Of a stretch of DNA of 64,000 bases, positions 50,275 through 59,403 are shown one piece after another. The notes under the pieces were generated by a model. That model made no database searches and was not told the DNA's origin. It was given only the letters and a program-made list of their open reading frames with translations. Where the stretch lies: positions 124,001 through 188,000 of the forward strand of contig NZ_CABPSB010000010.1 in the NCBI RefSeq assembly GCF_902459655.1. The letters are read 5' to 3'. The position numbers were made by a program, and so were the translations under genes. Source of the stretch: Pandoraea anhela. Its GTDB lineage: Bacteria > Pseudomonadota > Gammaproteobacteria > Burkholderiales > Burkholderiaceae. Numbering within the stretch: position 1 is the first letter of the stretch; each line of letters begins with the position of its first letter.

Positions 50275-50895
50275 CTAACGCGCGTAATAACGGAGGAACA
50301 TGGCGAGCGCCGCTTCGGCGACACGCTGCTGCTCGGCCTCGGTGAGCGGCGCCTTGCCCAGCGTGACCTGCGGCCAGAACGCGAAGCTCTTTACGAGTCC
50401 CTGCAACTGGTGGGCAACGAAGTCCGCGTCGCCCGGCGCCAGACGCCCGTGCGCCATCGCTGCGCGAATCCATGCCGTCTCACAGCTTTCTCGCTCCCCC
50501 ATCCGGCGAACGATACGCTGCGCGCGGTCGGGGGAGTGAATTATCTCGGCCATCGCCGTGCGCGCCAAGTCAATGAAGCTCGGATCTGCCAGCAACTGTA
50601 GCTTTTGCATCAGCAGTTGCCGCAACTGCGCTTCCAGCGGCGCGTCGGGACGGTAGACGACATCGACGCCCGCCGCGCTCCGGTCCCAGAGATGTTCGAG
50701 CATCACGGCGAACAACGCTTCCTTGCTCGGGAAATGGTTGTAGACGGTGCGCTTGGAGACGCCCGCCGCCGCCGCGATGCGGTCCATGCTCGTGGCCTCG
50801 AAGCCGGCGGTACGGAACTCCTCCACCGCCGCGTCCATGATGGCGTCGCGCTTTCGGTCGGTGAGGCGTTTCGGAGGTTTCGGAGGTTGCGTCAT
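50275..50895 (-). CDS. TetR/AcrR-family repressor
   Basis: This 206-residue regulator has the N-terminal HTH (RKRDAIMDAAVEEF; GVSKRTVYNHFPSKEALF, about 15-60) and a helical ligand domain (TetR_C type, about 85-200). The start at 50895 gives the usual short leader; a longer start at 50931 is possible, and neither has a clear ribosome binding site. It is divergent from a metallo-beta-lactamase-fold gene, and two copies of one palindromic site lie between them. Local control of both genes is therefore likely. The ligand is unknown. Confidence 0.93.
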   Translation of the reverse strand: MTQPPKPPKRLTDRKRDAIMDAAVEEFRTAGFEATSMDRIAAAAGVSKRTVYNHFPSKEALFAVMLEHLWDRSAAGVDVVYRPDAPLEAQLRQLLMQKLQLLADPSFIDLARTAMAEIIHSPDRAQRIVRRMGERESCETAWIRAAMAHGRLAPGDADFVAHQLQGLVKSFAFWPQVTLGKAPLTEAEQQRVAEAALAMFLRYYAR

Positions 50896-51012
50896 GAGCG
50901 GGAGAACGGCAGTGTGCCGCGCCTTAAGCATCGAAAAACGGCGGGAAGAAAGACGGAAAACAGGCGAAAAAAGGTGAAAAAAGGGCCGGCAAAAAAGGAC
51001 GACGCACGATTT

Positions 51013-51028
51013 TACACTGATGAGTATA
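51013..51028. promoter_or_regulatory. TetR-type operator, copy 1
   Basis: TACACTGATGAGTATA is an imperfect palindrome that aligns base for base with the second site 35 bp further on (13 of 16 identical). It overlaps TATACT, a possible -10 hexamer. It is inferred to be bound by the adjacent TetR-family protein. Confidence 0.65.
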
Positions 51029-51047
51029 CTTTTTCGATGTTTGAATC

Positions 51048-51063
51048 TACACTCATCGGTGTA
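51048..51063. promoter_or_regulatory. TetR-type operator, copy 2
   Basis: TACACTCATCGGTGTA has perfect 5-bp inverted arms, extended to 6 by flanking C and G (CTACAC / GTGTAG), around a 6-base spacer. It lies 50-66 bp upstream of the metallo-hydrolase GTG start. With copy 1 the spacing is 35 bp, a distance that allows two dimers to bind. Confidence 0.72.
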
Positions 51064-51113
51064 GTTTTTGTCGAAGTTGACGTCCTGACCGTCCCCTTGC
51101 TCCAGGAATTACC

Positions 51114-52144
51114 GTGACCGCTCTCTCCTCCAGGTGTGCCCAGCGTCGGCAGCAGACTTACGCAGCCTCTCCCCAACATCGCGACGGGCGCTTTCGCAAT
51201 CCGTCGCCACGGCCGGCCATGGGCTTCCTGGCAGGACTCAAGCTCTTCTGGACGGTATTGTTCGACAAGCCGCGTGGCACGGTGCCGGACCGCCCGATCC
51301 CGGTGCGCGCCATGACCTCGCCTCAACTGGAAGCCGCGCCGGATCGCAGCCTGTTCCGGCTGGGCCACTCGAGCGTGCTCATGAAACTGCGCGGCGAGTT
51401 CTGGATCACCGACCCGGTCTTCTCGAAACGCGCCTCGCCGCTGCAATGGCTCGGCCCGGCACGCTTTCATGCGCCGCCCATCGGCATCGACGCGTTGCCG
51501 CCCATCGCCGGCGTCATCCTCTCGCACAATCACTACGACCATCTGGATCGGCACGCCGTCACCGCGCTTGCTGGGAAAACGCGTCGCTTCATTACGCCGC
51601 TGGGGGTGGGCGATCAACTGATCGCATGGGGTATCGACGCGAGCAAAGTGGTGCAACTGGATTGGTGGCAGTCGACGCTCGTCGACGGGGTGCATCTGAC
51701 GGCTACGCCCGCGCAGCACTTCTCCGGCCGGGGGCTGACGGACAGCGATCGAAGCCTGTGGGCCTCCTGGGTGACCGCGACGACGATCTGCGCGTGTTCT
51801 TCAGTGGGGACACGGGCTACTTCGACGGCTTCAGGACAATCGGCGAGACATACGGTCCGTTCGACGTCACGCTCATGGAGACCGGCGCCTACAACGAGCG
51901 CTGGGCTTACGTGCACATGCAGCCGGAAGAGACGCTTCAGGCGCATCTGGACCTCAAGGGGCGCCATCTGCTGCCGATCCATAACGGCACGTTCGATTTG
52001 TCGATGCACGTCTGGCAGGAGCCGTTCGAGCGCATCGCTGCACTGGCCGCCGCCCACGGCGTCTCGCTGATCACGCCGGAAATGGGCGAGCAGGTGGATC
52101 TGTGCGCGCCGCATGGCGGCGCTGCGTGGTGGCGGATGTCCTGA
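51114..52144 (+). pseudogene. MBL-fold metallo-hydrolase (UlaG/NAPE-PLD-like), frameshifted
   Basis: Two overlapping frames together encode one protein. The first (from the GTG at 51114, after AGGAA) contains RLGHSSVLMKLRGEFWITDPVF and the metal motif SHNHYDHLD. The second supplies VFFSGDTGYFDGF, HMQPEE and the end WQEPFERIAAL. The switch lies at 51774-51778, where one base is missing (a C in a C-run would restore ACC CGC GAC GAC). Without it, the first frame reads about 95 residues of nonsense. Intact homologues hydrolyse phosphodiester or lactone substrates at the inner membrane. This is either true inactivation or a sequencing error. Confidence 0.88.
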
Positions 52145-52191
52145 AGGCAAGTGCATCGCACGCAGCCCCAGGCACGACACGGGTGGGTGGC

Positions 52192-54384
52192 CTACGCCCG
52201 GTTCAACTGACGCCCCACGTCGAACATCTCCCCGAACTCGACCGCAGGCATCGGCACCCCGAACAGATAGCCCTGCCCTTCGTCGCACCCGAGTTCGCGA
52301 AGGTTGTCGCGCTGCTGCGCCGTCTCCACGCCTTCGGCAATCGTGCGCAGATCGAAGCTTCTCGTCATGTCCACGAGCGCGCGCACGACGGATGCATCGC
52401 GCTCCGACTCCATCATCCCCTGTACGAACGAACGATCGATCTTGATACAGCTGAGCGGATAGCGACGCAGCATGCTGATCGATGCATAGCCCGTGCCGAA
52501 GTCGTCGAACGCAATGCTCACCCCGTGTTCGTGCAGACGTTGCAGCGCGTCGAGCACCACGTCGTCGTCGAGCACGATGCTCTCCGTCACTTCCAACTCC
52601 AGCGCCTGCGGCGGCAGCCCGTGCCGGTCGAGCACGGACATCACCTCGTCGACGATACTGCCGATGCGAAATTGCAGGCCGAAGAGGTTCACCCCGATGC
52701 GGAACGACGGGGCGCCGTTGCGCCGCCAGAATGCTGCCTGCGCGCAAGCTTCGTCCAGCACCCAGGCGCCGACGGACGCCGCCAGCGGCCCGCGCTCCAA
52801 CGCCGGCAAGAACGCCGCCGGCGAGAGCAATCCGCGCTGCGGATGCCGCCATCGGATCAACGCCTCCGCACCGGTGAGTGAGCCGTCGGCAAAGTCGACC
52901 TGCGGCTGATAGAACAGCACGAACTCGCCGTCGTTGACGGCACGATGCAACTCGATGTTGTACACGCGACGTGCGGCAGCCTCCACACGCAATGCGTCGA
53001 CGAACACGAACGTCTGTCCCGCGCCATGCTGCTTGGCCCGGGAAAGCGCGAGATCGGCATTGCTGATCAGGCTCAGCGCCTCCTCGGTCTGATGATGGCA
53101 GACGGCAATGCCGCAACACGCGCTGACACGCACATCGAAGCCACCGACCACCATCGGCTCGGCGATGACGGCCAGCGCCGCCTCCGCGCGACGGCGCGCC
53201 TCCACGGCGTCCGTCACGCCCCACAGCAGCATGGCGAACTCGTCGGCCCCGATACGCGCCACCGTGTCGACCGTGCGCACGAGCCTGCTCAGACGCCGCG
53301 ACACTTCGCACAAGATGCCATCGCCGACGGCGTGCCCGAGCGTGTCGTTGATGTCCTTGAACCCGTCGAGGTCGAAGATCGCGACAGCCGCACCCTTCAG
53401 GCAAACCGACGCGACCTCGGCATCGCGATAGAAACTCGCGCGATTCGCAATGCCGGTCAGGACGTCCGTACTGGCAAGACGCCGCAGCACCTCGCCCCCG
53501 TCGCTCAGCGTACTCAGGTCCTGGACATGCGCATTGAACGTCTGCGCGTTTTGCTCCTGCCAGCAGAACAACGACAGGCTCATCGGAAACTCGCGGCCAT
53601 CGCGACGCAGGCCGTAGACTTCCGCCGGCATCGTCATGCCGTCCACGGAGCCGGCGCTCACCGCCTGCGTGATCTGATCGCGCAACGCCGAGCGACTGCG
53701 TACGGCCATCAGCGTCTCGACCGAGCGCCCCGCGCCACCGGCAACGTCATAGCCGAAAAGCGCCGCCGCCGCGTAATTCCAGTCGAGAATCTCGCCGAAC
53801 GCATCGAAACGAATCATCGCCGTGGGCGAGTGTCGCTCGGGTTCTGCGAAGGTGCGTCTCTCGCGCTCGACGAACAGTTCCACGCGACGCAGTTCGAGCC
53901 GGTCGGACGCCATACGCCCCAGCTCGCGCAAACGCTCACGATCCACCTCGGTGAATGCGTGATTGGGCTTGCTATCGATGACGCACAGCGCGCCGAGCGC
54001 ATGGCCGTCGGCCGACATCAGCGGCACGCCCGCGTAGAAGCGCACCTGCGCACCGCCCGTGACCAGCGGATTGTCGTGAAAGCGCTCATCGAGCGCGGCG
54101 TCGGGCACGACCATGACGCCCTCGCCATTGATCGCGTGCGCGCAAAACGACACATCGCGACGCATGTCGACGTCCGTGCTCGCTTTCGAAAAGCCGGTGG
54201 CTGCCGCAAAAAAAACGTGGTCATCGCCGACCATGTTGACGGCGGCGACCGGCACGCCGAACATGTGCGCGGCAATGTGCACGACCGCGTCGAGGCTAGG
54301 AAGCGGACGTTCGCTGCCCAGGCCATACGCCGCCAGTGCAGCCAGCCTCTCCTTTTCCATCGGCAATACAGCGGGACACTTCAT
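52192..54384 (-). CDS. GAF-PAS-GGDEF-EAL cyclic-di-GMP protein
   Basis: This 730-residue soluble signalling protein has, in order, a GAF domain (about 25-160; FCAHAI, FYAGVPLMSADGHALGALCVID), a PAS domain (about 180-290), GGDEF (about 305-465) and EAL (about 485-725). The cyclase signature is changed to GADEF, but the inhibitory site RTVD five residues before it is kept. The EAL side keeps EALIRWRH, ESIVLDD, DDFGTGYAS, KIDRSFV and AEGVET, so phosphodiesterase activity is expected. The start is chosen between two adjacent ATGs after AGGAG. No membrane segments are seen. The sensed signal is unknown. Confidence 0.94.
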   Translation of the reverse strand: MKCPAVLPMEKERLAALAAYGLGSERPLPSLDAVVHIAAHMFGVPVAAVNMVGDDHVFFAAATGFSKASTDVDMRRDVSFCAHAINGEGVMVVPDAALDERFHDNPLVTGGAQVRFYAGVPLMSADGHALGALCVIDSKPNHAFTEVDRERLRELGRMASDRLELRRVELFVERERRTFAEPERHSPTAMIRFDAFGEILDWNYAAAALFGYDVAGGAGRSVETLMAVRSRSALRDQITQAVSAGSVDGMTMPAEVYGLRRDGREFPMSLSLFCWQEQNAQTFNAHVQDLSTLSDGGEVLRRLASTDVLTGIANRASFYRDAEVASVCLKGAAVAIFDLDGFKDINDTLGHAVGDGILCEVSRRLSRLVRTVDTVARIGADEFAMLLWGVTDAVEARRRAEAALAVIAEPMVVGGFDVRVSACCGIAVCHHQTEEALSLISNADLALSRAKQHGAGQTFVFVDALRVEAAARRVYNIELHRAVNDGEFVLFYQPQVDFADGSLTGAEALIRWRHPQRGLLSPAAFLPALERGPLAASVGAWVLDEACAQAAFWRRNGAPSFRIGVNLFGLQFRIGSIVDEVMSVLDRHGLPPQALELEVTESIVLDDDVVLDALQRLHEHGVSIAFDDFGTGYASISMLRRYPLSCIKIDRSFVQGMMESERDASVVRALVDMTRSFDLRTIAEGVETAQQRDNLRELGCDEGQGYLFGVPMPAVEFGEMFDVGRQLNRA

Positions 54385-54871
54385 CATCGGTCTCCTCGCC
54401 TGAAAACGGCTTGATGGACAACTTCGGGAGTCTGATGCGCGGCGCGCGCAAGCCTGACGTTGCGCGCCATTTGAACCGGATTTCCGTGAGCATCGCCTAA
54501 ACCGCAATTCGCCCCATTGCGTATGTCCGCTCGCCGGTCTTCCGGATACTCGACCCCCGATTCAGCGGATTATAAAGGCAACTCAATCAATCATGCCTTC
54601 GGTTCGTTCGTTATACCAATCATGCCGGAGGCGAAAAATAGCACGCATTATTTAATATCTTCGGCTCCCTCCCCCAATACGGGCAAGCCCGCCCACCAGG
54701 CGTCCCCGAAAAAATCCCCCCTAATTTAATACGATTGTTTGGAATTCTGTATTAATTCGTTGATTTGTATACAATCGCTTTAACTTGGCATGTGCGCGGC
54801 ATGTACGTGGAATTTGCACGGCATTTTCAATACATTTTCAAGATATTTATGCCGATTCGGTTCGCCGCGTG
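54385..54871. other. AT-rich intergenic region
   Basis: This gap of nearly 490 bp between two leftward genes is clearly AT-richer than its surroundings from 54560 on. It should contain the promoter of the GGDEF-EAL gene. CGATTGT at 54732-54738 and ACAATCG at 54771-54777 are inverted repeats 32 bp apart. No credible gene or terminator was seen. Confidence 0.55.
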
Positions 54872-55783
54872 TTATCCAGCGACGCCCCGATTTAACTCGC
54901 GCGCCAGATACTGTTCCATGAAATCGACGAATAGCCGCACCTTGGCCGACAGATTGAGCCGCTCCGGATAGATCGCATAAATATCGGCGGCCGGAAGCGC
55001 CCAGTCGCTCAACAGCGGTGTCAGCGCGTTCGACGCCAGCGCCGCTTGCACGTCCCACTCCGATCTCACCAGCACGCCGTGTCCGTCGAGCGCCCAGCGC
55101 AGCGTAGCTTCGCCGTCGTTGCTGCTCATCACCCCGTGCACCTTCACCAATTCATGCCGCTTGCCCTTGGTGAAATGCCACGTGCCATACGCGGTGTCGT
55201 TCTCGCGCAGCACGATGCAAAGATGATTGCGCAGATCGTCCGGCACCTTCGGTACACCATGACGTTCGAGATACGCGGGCGAGGCGCACACCCGACGGCG
55301 GTTGGCCGCGATGCGACGTCCCACGACCCGCTGGTCGGGCAACTCGCCGAAGCGAATGCCGACGTCGAACGCAAATTCGGCCAGATTCATCGGCCGATCC
55401 GTCAGATCCAGTTGCACTTCCACTTCCGGATACTGCGCACGAAATTCGGATAACGCGGGGACGACGTGACGGCGTCCGAAACCGAACGTGGCGTTCACCT
55501 TGAGCAAGCCGCGCGGCAGATCCCGGCTGCTCGACACCATGCGCTCCAGTTCCTGCACCTGTTCGATGATCTTCGAACCGGTGCCGAGATACAGCTCGCC
55601 CTCGTGGGTCATCGCGAGCCGGCGCGTCGTGCGGTTGAGCAGCTTTACGCCAAGACGCCGCTCCAGCTGACTCAGCCGCGCGCTGATCGCGGGCGGCGTC
55701 ACGCCGAGGTCGCGCGCCAGCGCCGACAGACTGCCCAGCGTCACCAGTCTCGCGAAGAACTCCAGGTCGGCGATGGCATCCAT
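54872..55783 (-). CDS. LysR-family transcriptional regulator
   Basis: This 303-residue regulator has the HTH at about 4-60 (LEFFARLVTLGSLSALARDLGVTPPAISAR; landmark TPPAISARLSQLERRLG) and a substrate-binding domain (about 88-295). Phrases such as LLNRTTRRLAMTHEGELY and DVGIRFGELPDQRVVGRRIA place it in the large DmlR/CrgA-like group. The ATG at 55783 is used; the frame extends only to a TTG four codons earlier. It is divergent from the leuCD-transporter cluster with 126 bp between, so it most likely controls those genes in response to a hydroxy acid. Confidence 0.93.
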   Translation of the reverse strand: MDAIADLEFFARLVTLGSLSALARDLGVTPPAISARLSQLERRLGVKLLNRTTRRLAMTHEGELYLGTGSKIIEQVQELERMVSSSRDLPRGLLKVNATFGFGRRHVVPALSEFRAQYPEVEVQLDLTDRPMNLAEFAFDVGIRFGELPDQRVVGRRIAANRRRVCASPAYLERHGVPKVPDDLRNHLCIVLRENDTAYGTWHFTKGKRHELVKVHGVMSSNDGEATLRWALDGHGVLVRSEWDVQAALASNALTPLLSDWALPAADIYAIYPERLNLSAKVRLFVDFMEQYLARELNRGVAG

Positions 55784-55909
55784 TATTAAATTCAACTTAA
55801 AAATAGGTTAAGCGAATATGCATTTTGCGATTCTATGAACGAATTAGACTGCACGCAAGGTTGCGACGCATGACGAAATCGACGACCGCCCCCTTCGTGG
55901 AGTTACCCC

Positions 55910-57322
55910 ATGGGACAAACGCTTTACCAGAAAATCGTACGAAGCCATACGGTCTTCGAGGTCGATGCGCAGCACGTCGCGCTCTATGCCGACCTGCACG
56001 TCATGAACGAGTACACGAGTCCGCAGGCGTTCGCCGGGCTTGCCGAGAAAGGGCTACCGGTACGATGTCCGGAGAAGCAGATGGGCGTGGTGGATCACGT
56101 GATCCCCACGCATCCCGTACCGGTCGGCCAACGCACCATCGTGATCGACGCCGCCGCGCATCAGGCGGCGAATTTCACCCGCAACTGCGAGAAGCATGGC
56201 ATTCATCTGTTCGACGTGACGGATCCCGAGCAGGGTATCGAGCACGTCGTGGCGCCCGAACTCGGGTTGATCCGCCCGGGCATGGTCGTGCTCTGCGGCG
56301 ATAGCCATACGACGACGTACGGCGCGCTCGGTGCCTTGGGGTTCGGTATCGGCACCTCGGAAGTCGAGCACGTGCTGGCGACGCAGACGCTCGTCTACCG
56401 TGTCGCACGCGACATGCGCATTCATGTCGACGGCTCGCTCGCCCTCGGCACCACGTCGAAGGATCTCGTGCTCTACATCATTGCGCGCATCGGCGCACAA
56501 GGGGCGCGCGGCTTCGTCGTGGAATACACCGGCCCGGCGATCGACGCGCTGTCCGCCGAAGCGCGCATGACCTTATGCAACATGACCGTCGAAGCGGGGG
56601 CACGCGGCGCGCTCATCGCACCGGACGCCACCACGCGGCAATACGTCTGCGACCACATCCGGGATCTGGCCGGCGAGGCGCTCGACGCGGCGCAGAAGCG
56701 CTGGCTGACGCTGCGCTCCGACGACGACGCCGTGTTCGACGTCACCCACCGCTTCGACGCCGCCGACGTCGCGCCCTTCGTGACGTGGGGCACCAGCCCC
56801 GATCAGGCGATTGCGATCAACGGGCAAATTCCGCCCTTGTCGACGGACGACACCGAGCGGCACAACGCGTCGAAGGCACTCAACTACATGGGCCTCGACG
56901 CCGGACAGTCGCTCGACGGCCTGCCCATCGACCACGTCTTCATCGGCTCATGCACGAATGCACGCATCGAAGACCTGCGCGCCATCGCCGAGATCGTGCG
57001 CGGACGCAAGGTCGCGCCGCGCGTGCGCGCCATGGTCGTGCCCGGCTCAGGCCGCGTGCGCGATCAGGCCGAGCGCGAGGGGATCGCCGCAGCGCTGATC
57101 GACGCGGGCTTCGAATGGCGTCAGCCGGGCTGCTCGATGTGTCTCGCGATGAACGACGACATTCTCAAACCCGGCGAGCGCTGCGCCTCGACCACCAACC
57201 GGAACTTCGAAGGCCGGCAGGGACGCGGCGCCCGCACACACCTGATGAGCCCGGCAATGGCCGCCGCTGCGGCGCTTGCCGGACGCATCGTGGACATTCG
57301 CAAGGAGATCGCGCATGACTAA
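55910..57322 (+). CDS. leuC: Isopropylmalate isomerase-type dehydratase, large subunit
   Basis: This 470-residue aconitase-superfamily large subunit has iron-sulfur ligands in FIGSCTNARIEDL and PGCSMCLAMND, and active-site phrases GDSHTTTYGALGALGFGIGTSEVEHVLATQ (shortened landmark GDSHTTTYGALGA). It also has CASTTNRNFEGRQG. It is close to canonical LeuC in length and motifs. However, it sits with a LysR gene and a 2-hydroxycarboxylate transporter instead of leuB, which suggests a paralogue acting on malate-, citramalate- or maleate-like acids. The ATG follows GTGGAG. It overlaps the small-subunit gene by 8 bp. Confidence 0.88.
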   Translation: MGQTLYQKIVRSHTVFEVDAQHVALYADLHVMNEYTSPQAFAGLAEKGLPVRCPEKQMGVVDHVIPTHPVPVGQRTIVIDAAAHQAANFTRNCEKHGIHLFDVTDPEQGIEHVVAPELGLIRPGMVVLCGDSHTTTYGALGALGFGIGTSEVEHVLATQTLVYRVARDMRIHVDGSLALGTTSKDLVLYIIARIGAQGARGFVVEYTGPAIDALSAEARMTLCNMTVEAGARGALIAPDATTRQYVCDHIRDLAGEALDAAQKRWLTLRSDDDAVFDVTHRFDAADVAPFVTWGTSPDQAIAINGQIPPLSTDDTERHNASKALNYMGLDAGQSLDGLPIDHVFIGSCTNARIEDLRAIAEIVRGRKVAPRVRAMVVPGSGRVRDQAEREGIAAALIDAGFEWRQPGCSMCLAMNDDILKPGERCASTTNRNFEGRQGRGARTHLMSPAMAAAAALAGRIVDIRKEIAHD

Positions 57323-57953
57323 GCACACGACCGTGGCCGGGATCGCCGCCCCGCTTCCCCTTAACAATCTCGACACCGACCAGATCATGCCCAAGCAATT
57401 CCTGCTGGGCATCGACAAGTCGGGACTCGCGCGCGGCGTGCTCTACGATCTGCGTACCAACGCCGACGGCTCGCCTAACGGCGCATTCGTGTTGAACCGC
57501 CCCGCCTATCGCGAAGCCCGCATTCTCGTGGGCGGCGCCAACTTCGGTTGCGGTTCGAGCCGCGAGCATGCCGTTTGGGGATTGCAGCAGGCGGGCATCG
57601 AAGCCGTGATCGCGCCGAGCTTCGGCGAAATTTTCTACTTCAATGCGCTTAACAACCGTCTTTTGCTGATCGTGCTCGATCCGCGCGTCGTCGCGCAGAT
57701 GACCGAGATGGTCGGCGATCCGGCGCGCAGCCACCTGAGCATCGACGTCGAACGCCAGTGTGTGACGACGGCCAATGGCGCGGAATTCGGTTTCGACCTG
57801 CCGCCGCGTCAAAAGCGAATGTTCATCGAAGGCCTCGACATGATCGGCATGACGCTGCGCGACAGCGACGCCATCTCGGCGTTCGAAGCACGCCATCGCC
57901 ACGATGCGCCCTGGATGCAGATCGATCTGCCCAGTCAGCAACGCCAGGCCTGA
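57315..57953 (+). CDS. leuD: Isopropylmalate isomerase-type dehydratase, small subunit
   Basis: This 212-residue swivelling-domain partner has the signature GGANFGCGSSREHAVWGLQQ (canonical LeuD usually has HAPWAL, so Pro-to-Val and Ala-to-Gly changes lie next to the active site). Other landmarks are NNLDTDQIMPKQFL and PSFGEIFYFNALNN. The ATG at 57315 follows AAGGAG and lies inside the end of the large-subunit gene (8-bp overlap), so the two are coupled. The substrate is inferred only from context: either 3-isopropylmalate or a related hydroxy acid. Confidence 0.88.
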   Translation: MTKHTTVAGIAAPLPLNNLDTDQIMPKQFLLGIDKSGLARGVLYDLRTNADGSPNGAFVLNRPAYREARILVGGANFGCGSSREHAVWGLQQAGIEAVIAPSFGEIFYFNALNNRLLLIVLDPRVVAQMTEMVGDPARSHLSIDVERQCVTTANGAEFGFDLPPRQKRMFIEGLDMIGMTLRDSDAISAFEARHRHDAPWMQIDLPSQQRQA

Positions 57954-58044
57954 GCCCACGCGAAAGCGTCGCAAAGAAGAGGCGCGACAAGCGCCCGCAT
58001 CAGCGCTTGAAAAGACCCACCCAAGGACTTTCAGGAGACACCCC

Positions 58045-59394
58045 ATGGAAAGCCGAACCGCTCAGGCGAGCGCGACTTCGCTCGCCGGTACCCCTCACAC
58101 TTCCCCCGCATCGCGCCCGACCCTCTGGTCACGATTCAGCGTCGGCGGCGCGCCGCTGCCGATGTTCGCTGCGATTGTCGTCGTCACGGGGCTGGCGGCC
58201 GTCACCGGCCGTTTGCCTGCCGACATGATCGGCGGCTTTGCGGTGCTGATGATCGCCGGCATGCTGCTCGGTGAAATCGGCGGCGCGATACCGGTGTTCA
58301 AGCACATCGGCGGCCCCGCCATCTTGTGCCTGTTCGTGCCTGCCGCCTTGCTCGGCAACGGCCTGATGGAAGACGCGATCCTCAAGGCCATCACCGTCAC
58401 GATGAAGACGGCGAATCTGCAATATCTCTACATCGCGTGTCTGGTCGCGGGAAGCATGCTCGGCATGAACCGCAAGATCCTGATTCAGGGCTTCCTGAAG
58501 ATGTTCGTGCCGCTGCTCATCGGCACGCTCGCGGCAATTGCCGCCGGATGCCTGGCCGGCTTGCTCTTCGGCTTCAGCCCGCGTCACACGTTCTTCTTCA
58601 TCGTGATGCCGATTCTCGGCGGCGGCATCGGCGAAGGCATTCTGCCGCTGTCGATCGGTTATTCGGAGATTACCGGCGACGCGCAAGGCCATCTGATCGC
58701 GACGATGGTGCCTGCGGCGCTCATCGGCAATGTCGTGGCGATTCTGTCGGCAGGCTTGCTCAAGCGCTTCGGCGAAAAGCGACCGCACTACAACGGCAAT
58801 GGCATGCTCGTGCGTAGCGGCGAGGACCGTGCGCTGCTAGCCGGGCAGAACGCCGAACAGGCGCTCGACCTGCGTCTGATGGGACACGGCCTGCTGCTCG
58901 CCTGCACGCTGTTCATTCTCGGCGCGTTGCTCGCGCCGGTGACGGGGATTCCCGGCCCGGTGCTGATGATCGTGGCGGCTGCCGTCATGAAAGTGTCGCG
59001 CGTGATTCCGGCGAGCATGGAGACCGGCGCATATCAGATGTACAAGTTCATGTCGACGAACTTGACGTTCGCGATTCTGGTCGGCCTTGGAACGCTGTTC
59101 GTCTCCTGGGACAAACTCGTCGGGGCCTTCTCCACGGCTTACTTCGTGATTTGCGCGGCGACGGTGATCGCGATGGTCGTCTCGGGCTTCTTCGTCGGCC
59201 TGTGGCTGAAGATGTTCCCGGTGGAGTCGGCCATCGTCACGGCGTGTCATAGCGGGCTGGGCGGCACGGGCGATGTGGCGATTCTGTCGTCGTCGAACCG
59301 CATGGGGCTGATGCCGTTCGCGCAGATCTCGACACGCATCGGCGGGGCAGGCATGGTCGTCATCGCCACGCTGTTGATGAAGTTCTGGCACTGA
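58045..59394 (+). CDS. 2-hydroxycarboxylate transporter family protein (CitS/MaeN/CimH-like)
   Basis: This 449-residue inner-membrane carrier of the 2HCT family transports citrate, malate or similar acids with H+ or Na+. Both family GGxG re-entrant loops are present (MPILGGGIGEGILPLS, about 190-205; CHSGLGGTGDVAILSSSNRMG, about 405-425; core GLGGTGDVAI), among about 11 helices. The ATG follows GGAG and gives a 30-residue Ser/Thr-rich cytoplasmic leader. It lies 91 bp after the small hydratase subunit on the same strand, so uptake and dehydration of one hydroxy acid is a reasonable inference. Confidence 0.93.
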   Translation: MESRTAQASATSLAGTPHTSPASRPTLWSRFSVGGAPLPMFAAIVVVTGLAAVTGRLPADMIGGFAVLMIAGMLLGEIGGAIPVFKHIGGPAILCLFVPAALLGNGLMEDAILKAITVTMKTANLQYLYIACLVAGSMLGMNRKILIQGFLKMFVPLLIGTLAAIAAGCLAGLLFGFSPRHTFFFIVMPILGGGIGEGILPLSIGYSEITGDAQGHLIATMVPAALIGNVVAILSAGLLKRFGEKRPHYNGNGMLVRSGEDRALLAGQNAEQALDLRLMGHGLLLACTLFILGALLAPVTGIPGPVLMIVAAAVMKVSRVIPASMETGAYQMYKFMSTNLTFAILVGLGTLFVSWDKLVGAFSTAYFVICAATVIAMVVSGFFVGLWLKMFPVESAIVTACHSGLGGTGDVAILSSSNRMGLMPFAQISTRIGGAGMVVIATLLMKFWH

Positions 59395-59403
59395 GACGCA
59401 CGC

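Noticed and set aside
50600-51117. 170-codon rightward frame over the TetR gene and operators
   Set aside because: Most of it is antisense to the TetR gene and the rest covers the operator region; no protein-like character.
54732-54777. Hairpin terminator for the LysR gene at 54.9 kb
   Set aside because: The 7-bp arms are 32 bases apart, AT-rich and without a T-run; too weak to call a terminator.
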